Positions 1 to 6,599 of a stretch of 6,809 nucleotides of DNA are shown piece by piece. The first letter of the stretch is position 1, and the number at the start of each line of letters is the position of its first letter. The DNA is taken from positions 1 to 6,809 of the forward strand of contig WQYS01000129.1 in assembly GCA_009781125.1 (NCBI GenBank), in the 5' to 3' direction. The DNA is from Acidobacteriaceae bacterium (GTDB lineage Bacteria; Acidobacteriota; Terriglobia; Terriglobales; Acidobacteriaceae). A program made the position numbers and the translations under genes. Below the pieces are notes generated by a model. That model was not told the origin of the DNA. It searched no databases and worked only from the letters and a program-made list of their open reading frames with translations.

Positions 1-107
1 ACAAAACCGAGGATGGCAAACAGAATCATCGGCAGCACGATGATCCACCATCGCTTCCTTAGAATCGCGGCATAATCCTGCACATTCAGAGCACGGTGAC
101 CAAGCAT
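1..107 (-). CDS. Wzz-type polysaccharide chain-length determinant / co-polymerase, N-terminal fragment
   Basis: Only the first 35 codons are present; the gene continues past the left edge. The fragment has a short cytoplasmic lead (LNVQDYAAILRKRWW) and then a hydrophobic stretch from about residue 20 (IIVLPMILFAILGFV). This pattern, an 'xxDYxxILRRRWW' segment at the membrane entry, is typical of the first transmembrane helix of Wzz-domain proteins, which set polysaccharide chain length at the inner membrane and contact the outer-membrane export protein. The ATG at 107 follows a strong AAAGGAG Shine-Dalgarno (119..113) that overlaps the stop codon of the upstream barrel gene, and the gap is only 10 bases, so it is the third gene of the minus-strand operon. 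Whether a tyrosine-kinase domain is fused downstream cannot be seen. The family call rests on a short fragment plus context. Confidence 0.72.
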   Translation of the reverse strand, partial: MLGHRALNVQDYAAILRKRWWIIVLPMILFAILGF

Positions 108-117
108 GAAGACTCCT

Positions 118-1461
118 TTAGAACAGATGTCCGGGGATCAGCCCTTTGGGAGACCACGTCAGCCCAACAGAAAAGATGTTGCCCGTGCCGCTGAATACAT
201 TCGGCGCTGTAGAGATGCCGCTGCTCGTCTGCGAGATCGCCATGTACGATCCGTAGGCGGAGAGAAGCGTGCTCAGGCGCCGCGAGACCTGCAAGCCCCC
301 GAAGACACTACCGTAGCCGCTGCTGATGCCGAGATCCTGATAGACCGTCGGGTCTGTAATAAGGCCGGAGCTGTTTGTATAACCGACCGTCGCGGCAGCC
401 TGCCAGTCGCGGCCAAACGAGTGCGAAACCGTTCCGCTGATGTTGTCCTGAATCGTGCCTGTCTGCACGCCGGAGCCAGCGTTTGCGCCGCGATAGTAGC
501 TCAGCCCCATCGTGGTCATGTGGCGGTTATAGGAGAGACTCGCCGACGCCATGACGGTCGTGGTTGCCGGACTCAACGCCGCATTCGACGAACTGATCCA
601 CTGCGGCCCGGCAGAGACGGACACGCTCAGGTTATGCGTCATCAGGCGCTGAACAGAGACGTCCACGCTGCGAGTGTCGTAAGTAAGACCGTTCAGTCCC
701 AGTTGGTTATACAAGGCAAGGTTACTTCCATAGGAAAAGTTTGAATACGCGCCGCCGGCGCTGACCGTAGTGCGCGCGCTCATGCGATGGTTGAGGTTGG
801 CGTTGACCTGAACCTCAGTCGTGTCCTGCCCGGTTGCATCCAGGAAGCGGAGAATCTGCCAGCTTGATGACCCGTTGATCGAGGTCGAAGCCGTCAGCTT
901 GCGCTCGGCGGTTCCGGTGATGCCATTGGAGACGCGCTTGCCATATTCGGTGAGGATGCCTCCGGCTGGTCCCTGCGCAGGCCCTGTGATCGGCCCCAGA
1001 TCGCCCGCGCCCGCGATGCCCGTGTATCCGGTTGTAGGCGACTGCGGCATGTAACTGACCGCGTCCGACAGTCCGAATATCCAGTTGCGCGTCACCAACT
1101 GCTGGCTGACAACAGCGTTCTGATAGGTCTGAGCCGTGGGCACATTCGCTCCCGCAGAGAACATGACTCCCCCGGCATAGAGCGCGCTGAAGGGGAACCT
1201 TACACTATTGGATGTGTAATCGACGCTGCCCGACAGGCTGGTTGAGGCGTAGGTTCCCGACCCGGCGAAGGCCTGCTTCTGGATGATCTCGCCCGCGCTC
1301 ACCGAGTAGTGGAACATCCCATCGGAGAACGGTCCGCCCAGGGATGGCGAAAGCGAAGAAGAATCAGCAGAATTTGCAGCTACGGCGGCGGGAGCGGCCT
1401 GGCCATATACAGCAGAACTCAAGCAGAACAATAAAAAAGACATCAATAAGATAAACTTCAT
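118..1461 (-). CDS. Outer-membrane beta-barrel protein of the exopolysaccharide export operon
   Basis: A 447-residue protein with a Sec signal peptide (MKFILLMSFLLFCLSSAVYG, cleavage near residues 20-23), then a Ser/Ala/Pro-rich linker and a long run of alternating polar/hydrophobic, Gly-, Ser- and aromatic-rich segments (for example SVSAGPQWIS, AAATVGYTNSSG, FSVGLTWSP), as expected for antiparallel outer-membrane strands. It ends in Phe (GLIPGHLF), the usual C-terminal signature for BAM insertion. It lies between the export protein gene (32-base gap) and the Wzz-like gene (10-base gap). It may therefore form the outer-membrane pore for the polysaccharide, as barrel partners of short OPX proteins do in Myxococcus xanthus; this role is inference. 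A GTG at 1473 would add four residues but sits inside the Shine-Dalgarno, so the ATG at 1461 is preferred. Barrel nature is fairly sure; strand number and exact family are not. Confidence 0.82.
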   Translation of the reverse strand: MKFILLMSFLLFCLSSAVYGQAAPAAVAANSADSSSLSPSLGGPFSDGMFHYSVSAGEIIQKQAFAGSGTYASTSLSGSVDYTSNSVRFPFSALYAGGVMFSAGANVPTAQTYQNAVVSQQLVTRNWIFGLSDAVSYMPQSPTTGYTGIAGAGDLGPITGPAQGPAGGILTEYGKRVSNGITGTAERKLTASTSINGSSSWQILRFLDATGQDTTEVQVNANLNHRMSARTTVSAGGAYSNFSYGSNLALYNQLGLNGLTYDTRSVDVSVQRLMTHNLSVSVSAGPQWISSSNAALSPATTTVMASASLSYNRHMTTMGLSYYRGANAGSGVQTGTIQDNISGTVSHSFGRDWQAAATVGYTNSSGLITDPTVYQDLGISSGYGSVFGGLQVSRRLSTLLSAYGSYMAISQTSSGISTAPNVFSGTGNIFSVGLTWSPKGLIPGHLF

Positions 1462-1465
1462 TGAA

Positions 1466-1471
1466 CTCCTC
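1466..1471 (-). promoter_or_regulatory. Ribosome binding site deciding the barrel gene start
   Basis: GAGGAG on the minus strand, four bases before the ATG at 1461. The competing upstream GTG at 1473 has no purine-rich site at a proper distance and overlaps this one, so the shorter reading is favoured. Confidence 0.75.
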
Positions 1472-1493
1472 ACGAAACTAAGGGGTTACATAG

Positions 1494-2108
1494 CTAAGGG
1501 ACTACGATGGTATCGCCGGGCTGCAAAACTATATTCTGGGTGCCGTCTCCCTTCATGGCAGCCTTGTAGTTGAAGGGGATTCGCTGCTGCCGACCCTGTT
1601 CGCCGCGAAGGATGTATATCTTCTTGGGATTGGCAAAAGGCCCTAATCCGCCTGCGGCAGCAATAGCCTGCAAGGGACTCATCCCCGCTGCCAGAGGCAC
1701 CGGCCCGGCATGACCTACCTCCCCCACCAGATAGATGCGCTGGCTGTTTGCGCTGGCAACTACTACATAAACATGGGGATCCTGAATATATTTCTTGAGC
1801 TGATCGGCGATCTCATCTCCCAGCCTCATCGGCGTCTTACCGGCGGCCACTATGTCTCCAACCAGAACCATGGAGATTTTTCCGTCCGGACGCACTGGAA
1901 TACTTCCGGTAAGAGTCGGCTCCTTCCATACAGTTACCTGTAGAACATCCTCTGCGCCGATGATGTAAGTTGTCGGATCGACACTGGTTCCGCCCGCAGA
2001 CGGCTTGCTCGCGGCGGATGTATCCATTTGTGGAGTCTGCGCGCTGGCATAAGCAGCAAATATCAGGAAAACGAGTATTGATAAGCTACAGAGTATCTTC
2101 ATTTTCAT
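1494..2108 (-). CDS. Polysaccharide export protein, short OPX/Wza family (Poly_export + one SLBB domain)
   Basis: A 204-residue secreted protein. The signal peptide ends at ASA|Q (residues 21-24). There is no lipobox cysteine, so it is not a lipoprotein, unlike E. coli Wza. After a Ser/Thr/Pro-rich linker comes the Poly_export domain (about 45-118: TTYIIGAEDVLQVTVW, IPVRPDGKISMVLVGDI, DPHVYVVV), then one SLBB-type domain (about 123-175: IYLVGEVGHAGPVPL, LQAIAAAGGL, ANPKKIYILR) and the family end QPGDTIVVP. It stops there, lacking the C-terminal amphipathic helix that makes the outer-membrane pore in Wza (about 380 residues). It should act in the periplasm between the Wzz-like protein and an outer-membrane pore, plausibly the adjacent barrel. 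First gene of the minus operon. The ATG at 2108 has a modest site (AGTGAG, 8 bases upstream); a second ATG at 2102 is less well spaced. Confidence 0.93.
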   Translation of the reverse strand: MKMKILCSLSILVFLIFAAYASAQTPQMDTSAASKPSAGGTSVDPTTYIIGAEDVLQVTVWKEPTLTGSIPVRPDGKISMVLVGDIVAAGKTPMRLGDEIADQLKKYIQDPHVYVVVASANSQRIYLVGEVGHAGPVPLAAGMSPLQAIAAAGGLGPFANPKKIYILRGEQGRQQRIPFNYKAAMKGDGTQNIVLQPGDTIVVP

Positions 2109-2155
2109 GCGAATAACTCACTTTCCGTAAGACTACTACCTCACAGGCCGAAAAG

Positions 2156-2183
2156 ACGTTACTCAACAGCACATAAGTAACGT
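2156..2183. repeat. Inverted repeat, 8-bp arms with 12-bp spacer, in the export operon leader/promoter
   Basis: ACGTTACT (2156..2163) and its exact reverse complement AGTAACGT (2176..2183), separated by 12 bases. It lies 48-75 bases upstream of the export protein start. It could be an operator for a dimeric regulator or a hairpin in the 5' leader; nothing in the sequence decides between them. Confidence 0.5.
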
Positions 2184-2404
2184 TCCCTTTGGTTTAGAGG
2201 AAGCGCCAGAAAAATAAGATTCCCACCATCAATCCAATACAGTGCATGAACAAAAGGCGCATAGAACGAGAAAGATCATCACTGTTTTCATGGGTGGGCA
2301 AGTGTATAGCCAAACGCTGATTGCTGCTAAATTTCTATGCAAATCAATCTATCTTTACTTCTGGGAGCATAAATACATAGCTTTAGTATCGCACGAACCT
2401 GCCC

Positions 2405-2424
2405 TTATGCAGTATGATGCATAA
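2405..2424. promoter_or_regulatory. Candidate operator: perfect 7-bp palindrome with 6-bp spacer
   Basis: TTATGCA (2405..2411), spacer GTATGA, TGCATAA (2418..2424). The arm length and the roughly 13-bp centre-to-centre spacing suit a helix-turn-helix dimer. It lies about 135 bases before the exosortase start and 300 before the export gene start. The related hexamer ATGCAT recurs at 2492..2497. The function is inference. Confidence 0.4.
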
Positions 2425-2498
2425 TTGTACCGTTGTGTGTGAAATCAATTTCCACTTCCTATGGATCATTTTGCTCTGTTTTTGATAAAAGATGCATT

Positions 2499-2504
2499 TA
2501 CAAT
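2499..2504 (+). promoter_or_regulatory. Candidate -10 hexamer for the exosortase operon
   Basis: TACAAT matches five of six bases of the sigma-70 type -10 consensus and would start a transcript near 2511, giving a leader of about 48 bases. No good -35 box sits 16-18 bases upstream (a TTGATA at 2482 is too close), so this is a weak prediction. Confidence 0.25.
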
Positions 2505-2548
2505 TACGTGGCCAGTTTGTTCCTGGTGTTGGTCGATAAATTGCTGGT

Positions 2549-2554
2549 AAGGTG
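2549..2554 (+). promoter_or_regulatory. Ribosome binding site supporting a GTG start of the exosortase gene
   Basis: AAGGTG four bases before the GTG at 2559. No in-frame ATG occurs before the first membrane segment, so GTG is the best start. Confidence 0.6.
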
Positions 2555-2558
2555 AACT

Positions 2559-3503
2559 GTGGCTTATACTCCTCCATCCGCCGAGACCCTCGGCACGAAA
2601 ACTTCTGCGTCCTCTGTAGCGAAAGAAACTACTGAGAGAACTTATTTTACCCTAAGAGCGCACGACTCAACCTTTCGAAAATGGTTTCCTCTAGCCCTGA
2701 TCGTACTGCTTCTGCTCGCAGTATATTTTCGGGTTGCGGGAAAACTTGTCTACGACTGGTACGATCTTCCGGACTTTTCTCATGGCTTTCTGGTGCCGTT
2801 GTTTTCTCTCTTCCTGCTCTGGGAAAACCGGAAAACTATCCGCAGCACTCCGCTTGTTCCTACATGGAAAGGGCTTCCGCTCGTGGTCGCGGGAATATGT
2901 GTGCTGATTCTTGGAACTTATGGAGCGGATCTTTTTCTTTCCCGAATTTCGTTTCTGATTCTTACCGCTGGCTTGATCTGGACTCTGCTGGGCAGTCCCA
3001 TGCTGAAGATAGCGCGCTTTCCGCTGCTGGTGCTGGTGCTTGCAATTCCTTTCCCTCAGATTGTTTATAACCAGATCACCTTCCCATTGCAGCTTTTAGC
3101 CTCCAGACTGGCAAGCGCCATTCTACCTATCTTTGGTGTTCCGGTGCTGAATGAAGGGAACATCATTGAACTGCCCGCGATGAAGCTAGAGGTCGCCGAG
3201 GCTTGCAGCGGTATTCGCTCGCTGATGAGTTTATTTACCTTAGCTATTTTCTACGGATACTTTGTTGAGAAATCCACAAAACGGCGTGTATTGCTGGCCC
3301 TGGCAAGTATTCCCATTGCTGTGATCGCTAACGCGGCTCGCATTACTGGAACCGGACTTTGCGTCCAGTACTGGGATCCGCAGAAGGCGCTGGGTTTCTT
3401 CCATGAATTTTCAGGCTGGGTGGTATTTCTGGTTTCGCTGGCGTGTCTTTTTATGGTTCAACGATTGATGCATCTAATCCCTTTTAGAAAGACTACTTCA
3501 TAA
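2559..3503 (+). CDS. Exosortase (membrane transpeptidase-like sorting protease), stand-alone form
   Basis: A 314-residue polytopic inner-membrane protein. About 40 polar, Ser/Thr-rich residues precede the first helix (about 42-62). The conserved DFSHGFLVPLFSLFLLW block is at 72-88, several further helices follow, and the exosortase/archaeosortase active-site motifs are intact: Cys216 in EACSGIRS, Arg261 in NAARITGTG and His282 in FHEFSGW. Exosortases are thought to cleave or transfer proteins with a C-terminal PEP-CTERM-like signal, usually in bacteria that make an associated exopolysaccharide. The EpsI domain, fused C-terminally in the proteobacterial XrtA type, is here a separate gene overlapping by one base (TAATG). 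The subtype is uncertain; an acidobacterial class is likely, but I cannot assign XrtJ or another class by eye. The start is GTG with an AAGGTG site. First gene of the plus operon. Confidence 0.95.
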   Translation: MAYTPPSAETLGTKTSASSVAKETTERTYFTLRAHDSTFRKWFPLALIVLLLLAVYFRVAGKLVYDWYDLPDFSHGFLVPLFSLFLLWENRKTIRSTPLVPTWKGLPLVVAGICVLILGTYGADLFLSRISFLILTAGLIWTLLGSPMLKIARFPLLVLVLAIPFPQIVYNQITFPLQLLASRLASAILPIFGVPVLNEGNIIELPAMKLEVAEACSGIRSLMSLFTLAIFYGYFVEKSTKRRVLLALASIPIAVIANAARITGTGLCVQYWDPQKALGFFHEFSGWVVFLVSLACLFMVQRLMHLIPFRKTTS

Positions 3504-4150
3504 TGAAATCTGCCCGTTATTGGACCGTAGTTATCTTGCTGCTGGCAACAGCGGCTATTTTGCATATCAGGAGCGACGCTGACCGCGTCCCTCCGAGCGA
3601 ACCGCTCGATCAGGTTCCAAAGCTGATCGAAGGCCGCATCAGTCAGGATTATCCCCTGAGCGATGACGTGCTCGCCATCCTTGGAAAAGGCGATTTTCTG
3701 AACCGCGTCTACACGGACCAGAATGAACCAGATGTCCCGCCTGTAAGCCTGTTTATTGGGTACTTCGCAACGCAGCGAACCGGACAGTCGATTCACTCTC
3801 CGCAGCATTGTCTTCCCGGCGCGGGATGGACATTTGAGTCTCAGAAGTACGTTGACCTTGTTGCGCAGGATGGCAAGAAGTATCGCGTCGGAGAGTATGT
3901 CATCGCTAACGGGGTAAATAAACAATTTGTACTTTACTGGTACCAGGCGCACGGACGCAGCGTCGCCAATGAATATGCGGCAAAGCTGTATATGATCATG
4001 GACGCAATTCGGCTCAACCGCACTGACGGAGCGCTGGTGCGTGTGATCACGCCGATTCTGTCAACAGAATCACAGTCAGCCGCGCGCGAGCGGGCCGTTC
4101 AATTCACAAACCAATTAGCCCCTATGTTGCACAGGTTTATTCCAAACTAA
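3503..4150 (+). CDS. epsI: EpsI family exosortase-associated protein
   Basis: A 215-residue protein with one N-terminal hydrophobic segment (about 6-21), probably an uncleaved anchor or signal, and a periplasmic domain. Family hallmarks are the block SLFIGYFATQRTGQSIHSP followed by QHCLPGAGW (82-109, with His98 and Cys103) and YWYQAHGRSVANEY (145-158). These match the EpsI/DUF3485 family, found either as the C-terminal half of XrtA-type exosortases or beside stand-alone exosortases. Its role is not firmly established; it is needed for exopolysaccharide production in some methylotrophs, and the conserved Cys/His suggest more than a structural part. The start ATG overlaps the exosortase stop (TAATG) and has no strong ribosome site of its own, so translational coupling is likely. 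A 74-base gap then leads to the TPR lipoprotein gene. Confidence 0.92.
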   Translation: MKSARYWTVVILLLATAAILHIRSDADRVPPSEPLDQVPKLIEGRISQDYPLSDDVLAILGKGDFLNRVYTDQNEPDVPPVSLFIGYFATQRTGQSIHSPQHCLPGAGWTFESQKYVDLVAQDGKKYRVGEYVIANGVNKQFVLYWYQAHGRSVANEYAAKLYMIMDAIRLNRTDGALVRVITPILSTESQSAARERAVQFTNQLAPMLHRFIPN

Positions 4151-4211
4151 TTGCCTGTGAAGTCCAGCTAGTTATGTAACAGCAATGTTGAGAATCTATT
4201 ACAAGAATTAT

Positions 4212-4216
4212 GAGGA
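4212..4216 (+). promoter_or_regulatory. Ribosome binding site deciding the TPR lipoprotein start
   Basis: GAGGA eight bases before the ATG at 4225. It lies within the first codons of a reading that starts at the ATG at 4210, which has no good site of its own, so 4225 is preferred. Confidence 0.7.
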
Positions 4217-4224
4217 AAATAGAA

Positions 4225-6522
4225 ATGATTAAAGCTAAGAGACTTATCGCTTTGCCTTTGTCTGTGGCCCTTGCAGCATGTGTTCTGCTGGGTTCCGTCG
4301 CCGGTTGCCGCCGTGATCCCAATGTTCAGAAGAAGAAGTTTGTAGAGAGCGGCGAAAAATATGCGGATCAGGGTAAGTACAAAGAGGCATTAATTCAATT
4401 TCAAAATGCTCTGAAGATCGACCGCAACTATAGTGAAGCTTACTATCAGATCGCGAAGGTTCATCTGAAGACCGGCCTGCCCATGCAGGCCTACGCGGAG
4501 TTGAGCCACGCGGTGGATCTTCAGCCCGCGAACTTCAAGGCACGCATCGATCTTGGCAATCTGCTTCTGGCAGGAGGCCAGCCCGCCAAGGCTAAGGAGC
4601 AGGGCGACGCTGTGCTTCAAGCGCAGCCTAACAACGCCGATGCTCTGGCGCTGCTCTCAGCCGTTGCGATTAATCAGAACGACCGCGCCACCGCGCTTGA
4701 TCTTATCCAGAAAGCTCTGGCGATTGAGCCTGCGCGCTCGGGCTTTCATACGTCGTACGGGCTGATTCTGAGCACCGATCCCAGCGGCGAGGCCGCCGCC
4801 GAGGAGCAACTCAAGAAGGCCATCGAGCTGGACTCCAAGACAGCTACGCCGCACATGATTCTGGCCACCCTGTTGCAGAAGAAGGGTGATCTAGCCGGAG
4901 CCATCGAACAGCAGAAGGCCGCCATTACTGCCGATCCGAAGAACCTGCTGGCCCGCTCCAGCATGGCCGATCTCTACATGCGGCAAAACGATCCTGCAAA
5001 AGTAGAGGAGACGCTACGTCAAGCTGCCGAGGACATGGGTGACACGTCCCAGGGTTCTCAACTACTGCAAAACTACTATGTAGCCACTCATCAGATCGAC
5101 AAGGGAGTCGCTGTCTACGCCGATCTGGTAGCAAAACATCCGAAGACCGCGCCGCTGAAGGTTGCCTATGCTCGGCTGCTGCTGGCGCAGAAGAACAACG
5201 CCAAGGCCCGGGAGGTTCTCGCTGAGCTGGTGAAGACCGATGCCGGTGATCCTGATGTTGCGCTGCTGAACGGTATTCTCATGATGGGCGATGGAAAGAT
5301 GAATGAAGCTTTCGACGCCTTCCAGAAGGGAGCGAGAAACAATCCTGAGAATGTACCGCTGCTGCTTGCGCTAGGCCGCGCCGCCAGAGCCAAAGGCGAC
5401 ACCGGCACGGCTGAGGAAAGCTATAAGAACGCTGCGCGGCTCAGCCCCAAGAACCCCGAGGCGCAGGGCGGCTTGGCGCAAATCGCGATCGATCGCAAGG
5501 ACTTCAGCCTTCTGGCTCAGGTTGCCGAGACTACTATGGGCGTTGCGCCGCAGTGGTCCATGCCGTACATCTGGCGCGGCATCGCCGAGGCCAGCCAGAA
5601 CCTGATGGACAAGGCCGATGCGGATTTCCAGCAGGCGCTCAAACTTGATCCTAAGAACTCGGTCGCCTACTACGAGATCGCACAGGTGCGCCTGCAACAG
5701 AAGAAGCTGCCCGAGGCAAGAAATCTGCTGCAACAGTCGCTCGAACTGAATCCGAACTCTATGGCGGCTCTGCGCGAGCTGGTCGCCTTCGACCTCTCCG
5801 ACAAGCAGCCAGCCAAGGCGATCAGCCTCGTTCAGGCTCAGATGCAGAAGCTGCCGAATAACAGCGAGCTCTACACCATGCTGGCCGATCTTCAGACCAT
5901 GACCGGCGACGCCAACACCGCCATCGCCAGCGCCGAGACAGCCATGAAGCTGAACCCCAACGACTACGGAGCCATCATGGCTTACACGCGCGCCCAGGTC
6001 AGCAACGGCGGCGTGGCCAAGGCCATCGACGTGTGGCAGAACCGCGTGAAGGCGAATCCGTCCGATGACAGGGCCTACACGATTCTGGGCACGCTGCTCG
6101 AGGCCGCGGGCAACAAGGATCAGGCGAAGGCGACCTATAAGAAGGCGCTCGACATTCAGCCTGATGAAGGAGTCGCCGCCAACAATCTGGCATACATGAT
6201 GCTGGATGACGGCGGAAATCTTGATGTGGCTCTGACGCTGGCGCAGACGGCTCGTCGCGTGCTGCCGACATCGCCCAGCACCGCAGACACGCTGGCCTGG
6301 GTTTACTTCCACAAAGGGACCTACACCTCGGCGCGCGATCTTCTGGAAGACGCCATTAAAATCAGTCCGAACAATCCCACGCTGCGCTACCATCTCGGGA
6401 TGGTCTACAGCAGGCTTGGGAACAAGTCCGACGCAGCGACGCAACTGAAGAAGGTGGAGGACCTGGCTCCGAACACGCAGACGGCGAAGGATGCGGCCAA
6501 GGAACTGAGTTCTCTCACCTAG
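4225..6522 (+). CDS. TPR-repeat lipoprotein, PrsT-like, exosortase/EPS locus
   Basis: 765 residues. A lipoprotein signal peptide (basic MIKAKR, hydrophobic core, lipobox VAGC with the lipidated Cys at residue 28) is followed by Arg-Arg, so nothing marks inner-membrane retention. The rest, from about residue 38 to the end, is a continuous array of some twenty TPR units of about 34 residues. Clear examples are YADQGKYKEALIQFQNALKI, KADADFQQALKLDPKN and GTYTSARDLLEDAIKISPNN. The C-terminal region (NNLAYMMLDDGGNLDVA..., DTLAWVYFHKG, RYHLGMVYSRLGN) resembles the end of PEP-CTERM/XrtA-system TPR lipoproteins (PrsT, usually somewhat longer, near 900 residues). It probably serves as a periplasm-facing scaffold for polysaccharide assembly or export; this is inferred from repeats and neighbours. 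Last gene of the plus operon, ending just before a strong hairpin. An ATG at 4210 would add five residues but precedes the Shine-Dalgarno. Confidence 0.9.
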   Translation: MIKAKRLIALPLSVALAACVLLGSVAGCRRDPNVQKKKFVESGEKYADQGKYKEALIQFQNALKIDRNYSEAYYQIAKVHLKTGLPMQAYAELSHAVDLQPANFKARIDLGNLLLAGGQPAKAKEQGDAVLQAQPNNADALALLSAVAINQNDRATALDLIQKALAIEPARSGFHTSYGLILSTDPSGEAAAEEQLKKAIELDSKTATPHMILATLLQKKGDLAGAIEQQKAAITADPKNLLARSSMADLYMRQNDPAKVEETLRQAAEDMGDTSQGSQLLQNYYVATHQIDKGVAVYADLVAKHPKTAPLKVAYARLLLAQKNNAKAREVLAELVKTDAGDPDVALLNGILMMGDGKMNEAFDAFQKGARNNPENVPLLLALGRAARAKGDTGTAEESYKNAARLSPKNPEAQGGLAQIAIDRKDFSLLAQVAETTMGVAPQWSMPYIWRGIAEASQNLMDKADADFQQALKLDPKNSVAYYEIAQVRLQQKKLPEARNLLQQSLELNPNSMAALRELVAFDLSDKQPAKAISLVQAQMQKLPNNSELYTMLADLQTMTGDANTAIASAETAMKLNPNDYGAIMAYTRAQVSNGGVAKAIDVWQNRVKANPSDDRAYTILGTLLEAAGNKDQAKATYKKALDIQPDEGVAANNLAYMMLDDGGNLDVALTLAQTARRVLPTSPSTADTLAWVYFHKGTYTSARDLLEDAIKISPNNPTLRYHLGMVYSRLGNKSDAATQLKKVEDLAPNTQTAKDAAKELSSLT

Positions 6523-6536
6523 TGGACTAAAATACC

Positions 6537-6570
6537 ACGTGCCGATGAATGGAAACATTCATCGGCACGT
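6537..6570. terminator. Perfect 15-bp hairpin with GAAA tetraloop between convergent genes
   Basis: Arm ACGTGCCGATGAATG (6537..6551), loop GAAA (6552..6555) and an exact reverse-complement arm (6556..6570), 15 bases after the TPR gene stop. On the plus strand no T-run follows (AGAAAATCCG). Read on the minus strand the hairpin is followed by GGTATTTTAG, a short T-rich tract, so it looks better as an intrinsic terminator for the minus-strand tRNA, and may also end or stabilise the plus operon message. Confidence 0.8.
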
Positions 6571-6599
6571 AGAAAATCCGTCATGATATGACAAGAAAC

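Larger units (their letters stand above)
2109..2558. other. Divergent intergenic region between the export operon and the exosortase operon
   Basis: 450 bases without a credible gene, clearly richer in A/T than the flanking coding DNA. Both operons must start here, so promoters for each direction are expected. Visible structure: an 8-bp inverted repeat near the export gene (2156..2183), a 7-bp palindrome in the middle (2405..2424), a small GAAAT-CA-ATTTC repeat (2441..2452) and a TACAAT hexamer before the exosortase gene (2499..2504). Short open frames at 2242..2424 (+) and 2383..2577 (-) lack ribosome binding sites and protein-like composition and are not called. Confidence 0.8.

Noticed and set aside
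106..744. 212-codon plus-strand frame opposite the barrel gene
   Set aside because: Arg-rich, low-complexity translation typical of an antisense shadow; the opposite strand has a signal peptide, barrel pattern and operon context.
1478..1500. Direct repeat CTAAGGG twice, 16 bases apart, at the export/barrel gene junction
   Set aside because: Only seven bases long, one copy includes the stop codon of the export gene, and no further copies or mobile-element features were seen.
2530..2545. Sigma-54-like match TGG-N8-TTGCT on the plus strand
   Set aside because: The GG/GC spacing of ten bases is right, but transcription would start near 2556, leaving no room for the ribosome binding site of the GTG at 2559. 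The remaining consensus positions do not match.
2242..2577. Two short open frames in the divergent region (2242..2424 plus, 2383..2577 minus)
   Set aside because: No ribosome binding sites, no protein-like pattern, and they overlap each other and the palindrome; more likely chance frames in control DNA.
3458..3952. 164-codon minus-strand frame opposite the epsI gene
   Set aside because: The sense strand carries conserved EpsI motifs across the same interval; the antisense product has no visible domain.
5371..6558. 395-codon open frame on the minus strand opposite the TPR gene
   Set aside because: It lies wholly antisense to a strongly supported TPR array, is rich in Arg, His, Val and Gly as expected from the complement of GC-biased codons, and runs through the hairpin arm. 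No recognisable domain or ribosome site was seen.
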